Shown here one piece after another: positions 62,494-64,000 of a DNA stretch of 64,000 nucleotides (position 1 is its first letter; the number at the start of each line of letters is the position of its first letter). The translations under genes were made by a program, and so were the position numbers. Source of the stretch: Paenibacillus graminis (GTDB lineage Bacteria; Bacillota; Bacilli; Paenibacillales; Paenibacillaceae). A model generated the notes under the pieces. That model did not search any database, was not told where the DNA came from, and saw only the letters and a list, made by a program, of their open reading frames with translations. The stretch is taken from the NCBI RefSeq assembly GCF_000758705.1, contig NZ_CP009287.1, positions 5,518,001 through 5,582,000 of the forward strand, given 5' to 3'.

Positions 62494-64000
62494 TCATACC
62501 AGCACGCCATTCAAATACAAGGGCACCCGGCTCCAGTCGGTGTAGGCGGTTTTGGCTGGATCGTAAGAATAATCCCCTGTCTCATTGTAATTGCTCCAGT
62601 CCGTTTTGTTGATGCGCAGCTGGATCTCTCCGGTATTCGCACCTGGTGACAGGCTGCCTGCTGCCGGGCTGAATGAAATTTCCACGTAATAATCCGCTCC
62701 TGCGGCAGCAGGAACGAGCTTCACGAAGCTGCCCAGCACATTGCCGCTGCCCACTGTGGCATAATCCACATTGAACTGCTGCGCTTTGTCCCCGTCAACG
62801 GTGTAATAATAACGGAGCTTGAGCTTGCTGAGTTCTACCGCCGTGGCTCCATTATTAACAATCCGCAGCACTGGACGCAGCTGGGAGTCGCCGGGATCCG
62901 TATCCGTTGTGCGGTATTGAACCACTAAATCCCCCACAGCCGGTGTAGGCACCGCTGTTGGCTTGGCTGAGACTTCCGGTGAATCCGGGCTGGTCCCTGC
63001 TTTGTTGGCGGCACTTACGACATAATAGTAGGTCGTGTTATTGACCACGCTGGTGTCACTGTAGGTGGCCTGCGTGACATTCCCTAATGCAGTGTATGGC
63101 CCGCCGCTGGTTGTTGCCCGTTTAACTGTATAGCTGTCTGCACCTTTTACCTTATTCCAGCTTAGCGCAACGGCCTTATCTCCGGCGGTGGCGGCTGGTT
63201 TGGAAGGCGCTTTTGGGGCAACGGGTTCTTCGGTGCCGGTGTTGATCAGACGGTCATATTCAGCATATGCTGTTGCCATATCCACCTGCGACCAGAAACG
63301 GTGATAGGTAAATTCAGGTGCTCCCTTGTCCCAGGTTTGGGTGGCTTGGTTATATGAGCTGTTGTATTTTCCTTGCAGATCACTCCACTTCGGATCATTT
63401 TTGATCTTCGGGAGCACATCGGTATAACTTGCGTACACTCCGTTGCCGCCTTTTGCTGGATCTGAAGGCACCGTCGCGCTGCCCGGGATGGCATTCCCTT
63501 GACCGAAGGTGCCGGTCCAGCCTGCCGGGAAATACATTTCTTTGGTGAAATAGCGGGAATAATCCGCACGTTTCTCTACTGTGGTGATACCCACCCCGTC
63601 ATTATAGCCCCATGCCGTATCCAGCAGTGATTTCGCCAGCTGCGAGGCCGTTCCGCCAAGCGCAGTGTAGCTGCCGTGCTCTGCCTTGTTCCCTGCAGCA
63701 AAGAACGTGAGCGCTTTAATATAGCTGCCCAGCACGCCTGTATCCTGGCCCGGATTCTTGGTAACAGCCTTCAGATTGCTGTTGCCGCTGAACGAACTGA
63801 AGCCGGTCCACGTATTAGGCTGTCCCTGCCACTCCACGTTGCCTGGAATCCAGAACTCGCCGGGTGCGGATACCGTTGCCACTTCGGGATCATCTCCGCC
63901 CAGAATCCGTTGTCCTTGCTTGTTCAGATAATAGCCTTCGGCGTCCGCAAGCGGACGGCTCCCGGCAAAGGCATAATCGGTGGACCAGTCCATCCAGTTC
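62494..64000 (-). CDS. GH48 cellulase with Fn3 and CBM3 domains (5' part outside window)
   Basis: At least 500 residues of a secreted processive cellulase. The visible N-terminal part (DWSTDYAFAGSRPLADAEGY, then TWTGFSSFSGNSNLKAVTKN, YSRYFTKEMYFPAGWTG, EFTYHRFWSQVDMATAYAEY) belongs to the C-terminal half of a GH48 catalytic domain. A Fn3 domain follows (about SKPAATAGDKAVALSWNKVK), then a CBM3 (DLVVQYRTTDTDPGDSQLRP to SRVPLYLNGVLV) that binds crystalline cellulose. The frame is open to the window edge, so the start and signal peptide are outside. It is the only plant-biomass gene in the window. Confidence 0.93.
   Translation of the reverse strand, partial: NWMDWSTDYAFAGSRPLADAEGYYLNKQGQRILGGDDPEVATVSAPGEFWIPGNVEWQGQPNTWTGFSSFSGNSNLKAVTKNPGQDTGVLGSYIKALTFFAAGNKAEHGSYTALGGTASQLAKSLLDTAWGYNDGVGITTVEKRADYSRYFTKEMYFPAGWTGTFGQGNAIPGSATVPSDPAKGGNGVYASYTDVLPKIKNDPKWSDLQGKYNSSYNQATQTWDKGAPEFTYHRFWSQVDMATAYAEYDRLINTGTEEPVAPKAPSKPAATAGDKAVALSWNKVKGADSYTVKRATTSGGPYTALGNVTQATYSDTSVVNNTTYYYVVSAANKAGTSPDSPEVSAKPTAVPTPAVGDLVVQYRTTDTDPGDSQLRPVLRIVNNGATAVELSKLKLRYYYTVDGDKAQQFNVDYATVGSGNVLGSFVKLVPAAAGADYYVEISFSPAAGSLSPGANTGEIQLRINKTDWSNYNETGDYSYDPAKTAYTDWSRVPLYLNGVLV

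Overview
The window comes from a spore-forming, mesophilic Firmicute of the Paenibacillus type. This rests on linked sporulation and germination genes (spoIIP, gpr, a CotD-like coat protein), CIRCE control of hrcA-grpE-dnaK-dnaJ, a leucine T-box before leuS, comE competence genes, an S-layer-anchored subtilase, a GH48 cellulase and repetitive intergenic DNA. Most of the window has moderate to high GC. The first 6 kb are clearly richer in AT by eye and look acquired.

Region 1 (1-6041) is the most unusual part. It holds a gene for a 65-residue peptide with eight cysteines and no leader (2343-2540). Around it lie two paralogous orphan winged-helix regulators, four different small thioredoxin-fold proteins each with a CxxC pair, an ABC exporter without a peptidase domain, and a NifS-like cysteine desulfurase that runs off the left edge. 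I read this as a gene set for making, oxidising and exporting a disulfide-rich, possibly defensin-like peptide. It may be an undescribed bacteriocin-type system.

Region 2 (6042-10571) is a decay zone. It contains the tail of an IS1182-type transposase, a broken ABC transporter gene fused to a 5'-truncated DHA2 drug-efflux gene, three small hypothetical or sporulation-type genes, and a 407-bp element with perfect 15-bp terminal inverted repeats.

Region 3 (10572-14687) is a large secreted subtilase with SLH domains. Region 4 (14956-32373) is the conserved block dnaJ-dnaK-grpE-hrcA, an SDR/TetR/lipoprotein/GNAT interlude, then hemW-lepA-(YqxA-like)-spoIIP-gpr, rpsT and holA. Between rpsT and holA lies an array of seven 51-bp hairpin-bearing tandem repeats.

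Region 5 (32642-44097) holds an ECF sigma/anti-sigma pair, Entner-Doudoroff genes (eda and kdgK, divergent), two LacI regulators and a heterodimeric ABC exporter. It separates holA from comEC, which are neighbours in Bacillus subtilis. Region 6 (44267-55638) holds comEC, comEB, comEA, divergent comER, leuS with its distant T-box, an AI-2E-type permease, a zinc-ribbon protein and a PRC-barrel protein.

Region 7 (55741-62334) holds iscS, DUF523, SRAP, two small spore-type genes, a frameshifted XRE/TPR regulator pseudogene, cymR and mnmA. The iscS-cymR-mnmA sulfur and tRNA-thiolation group is present but split by about 3.6 kb. The window ends inside a GH48 cellulase with Fn3 and CBM3 domains. One family of intergenic repeats (core AGTGGAAAAAG, both strands) occurs at four places: 22.5, 37.9, 47.2 and 53.0 kb.
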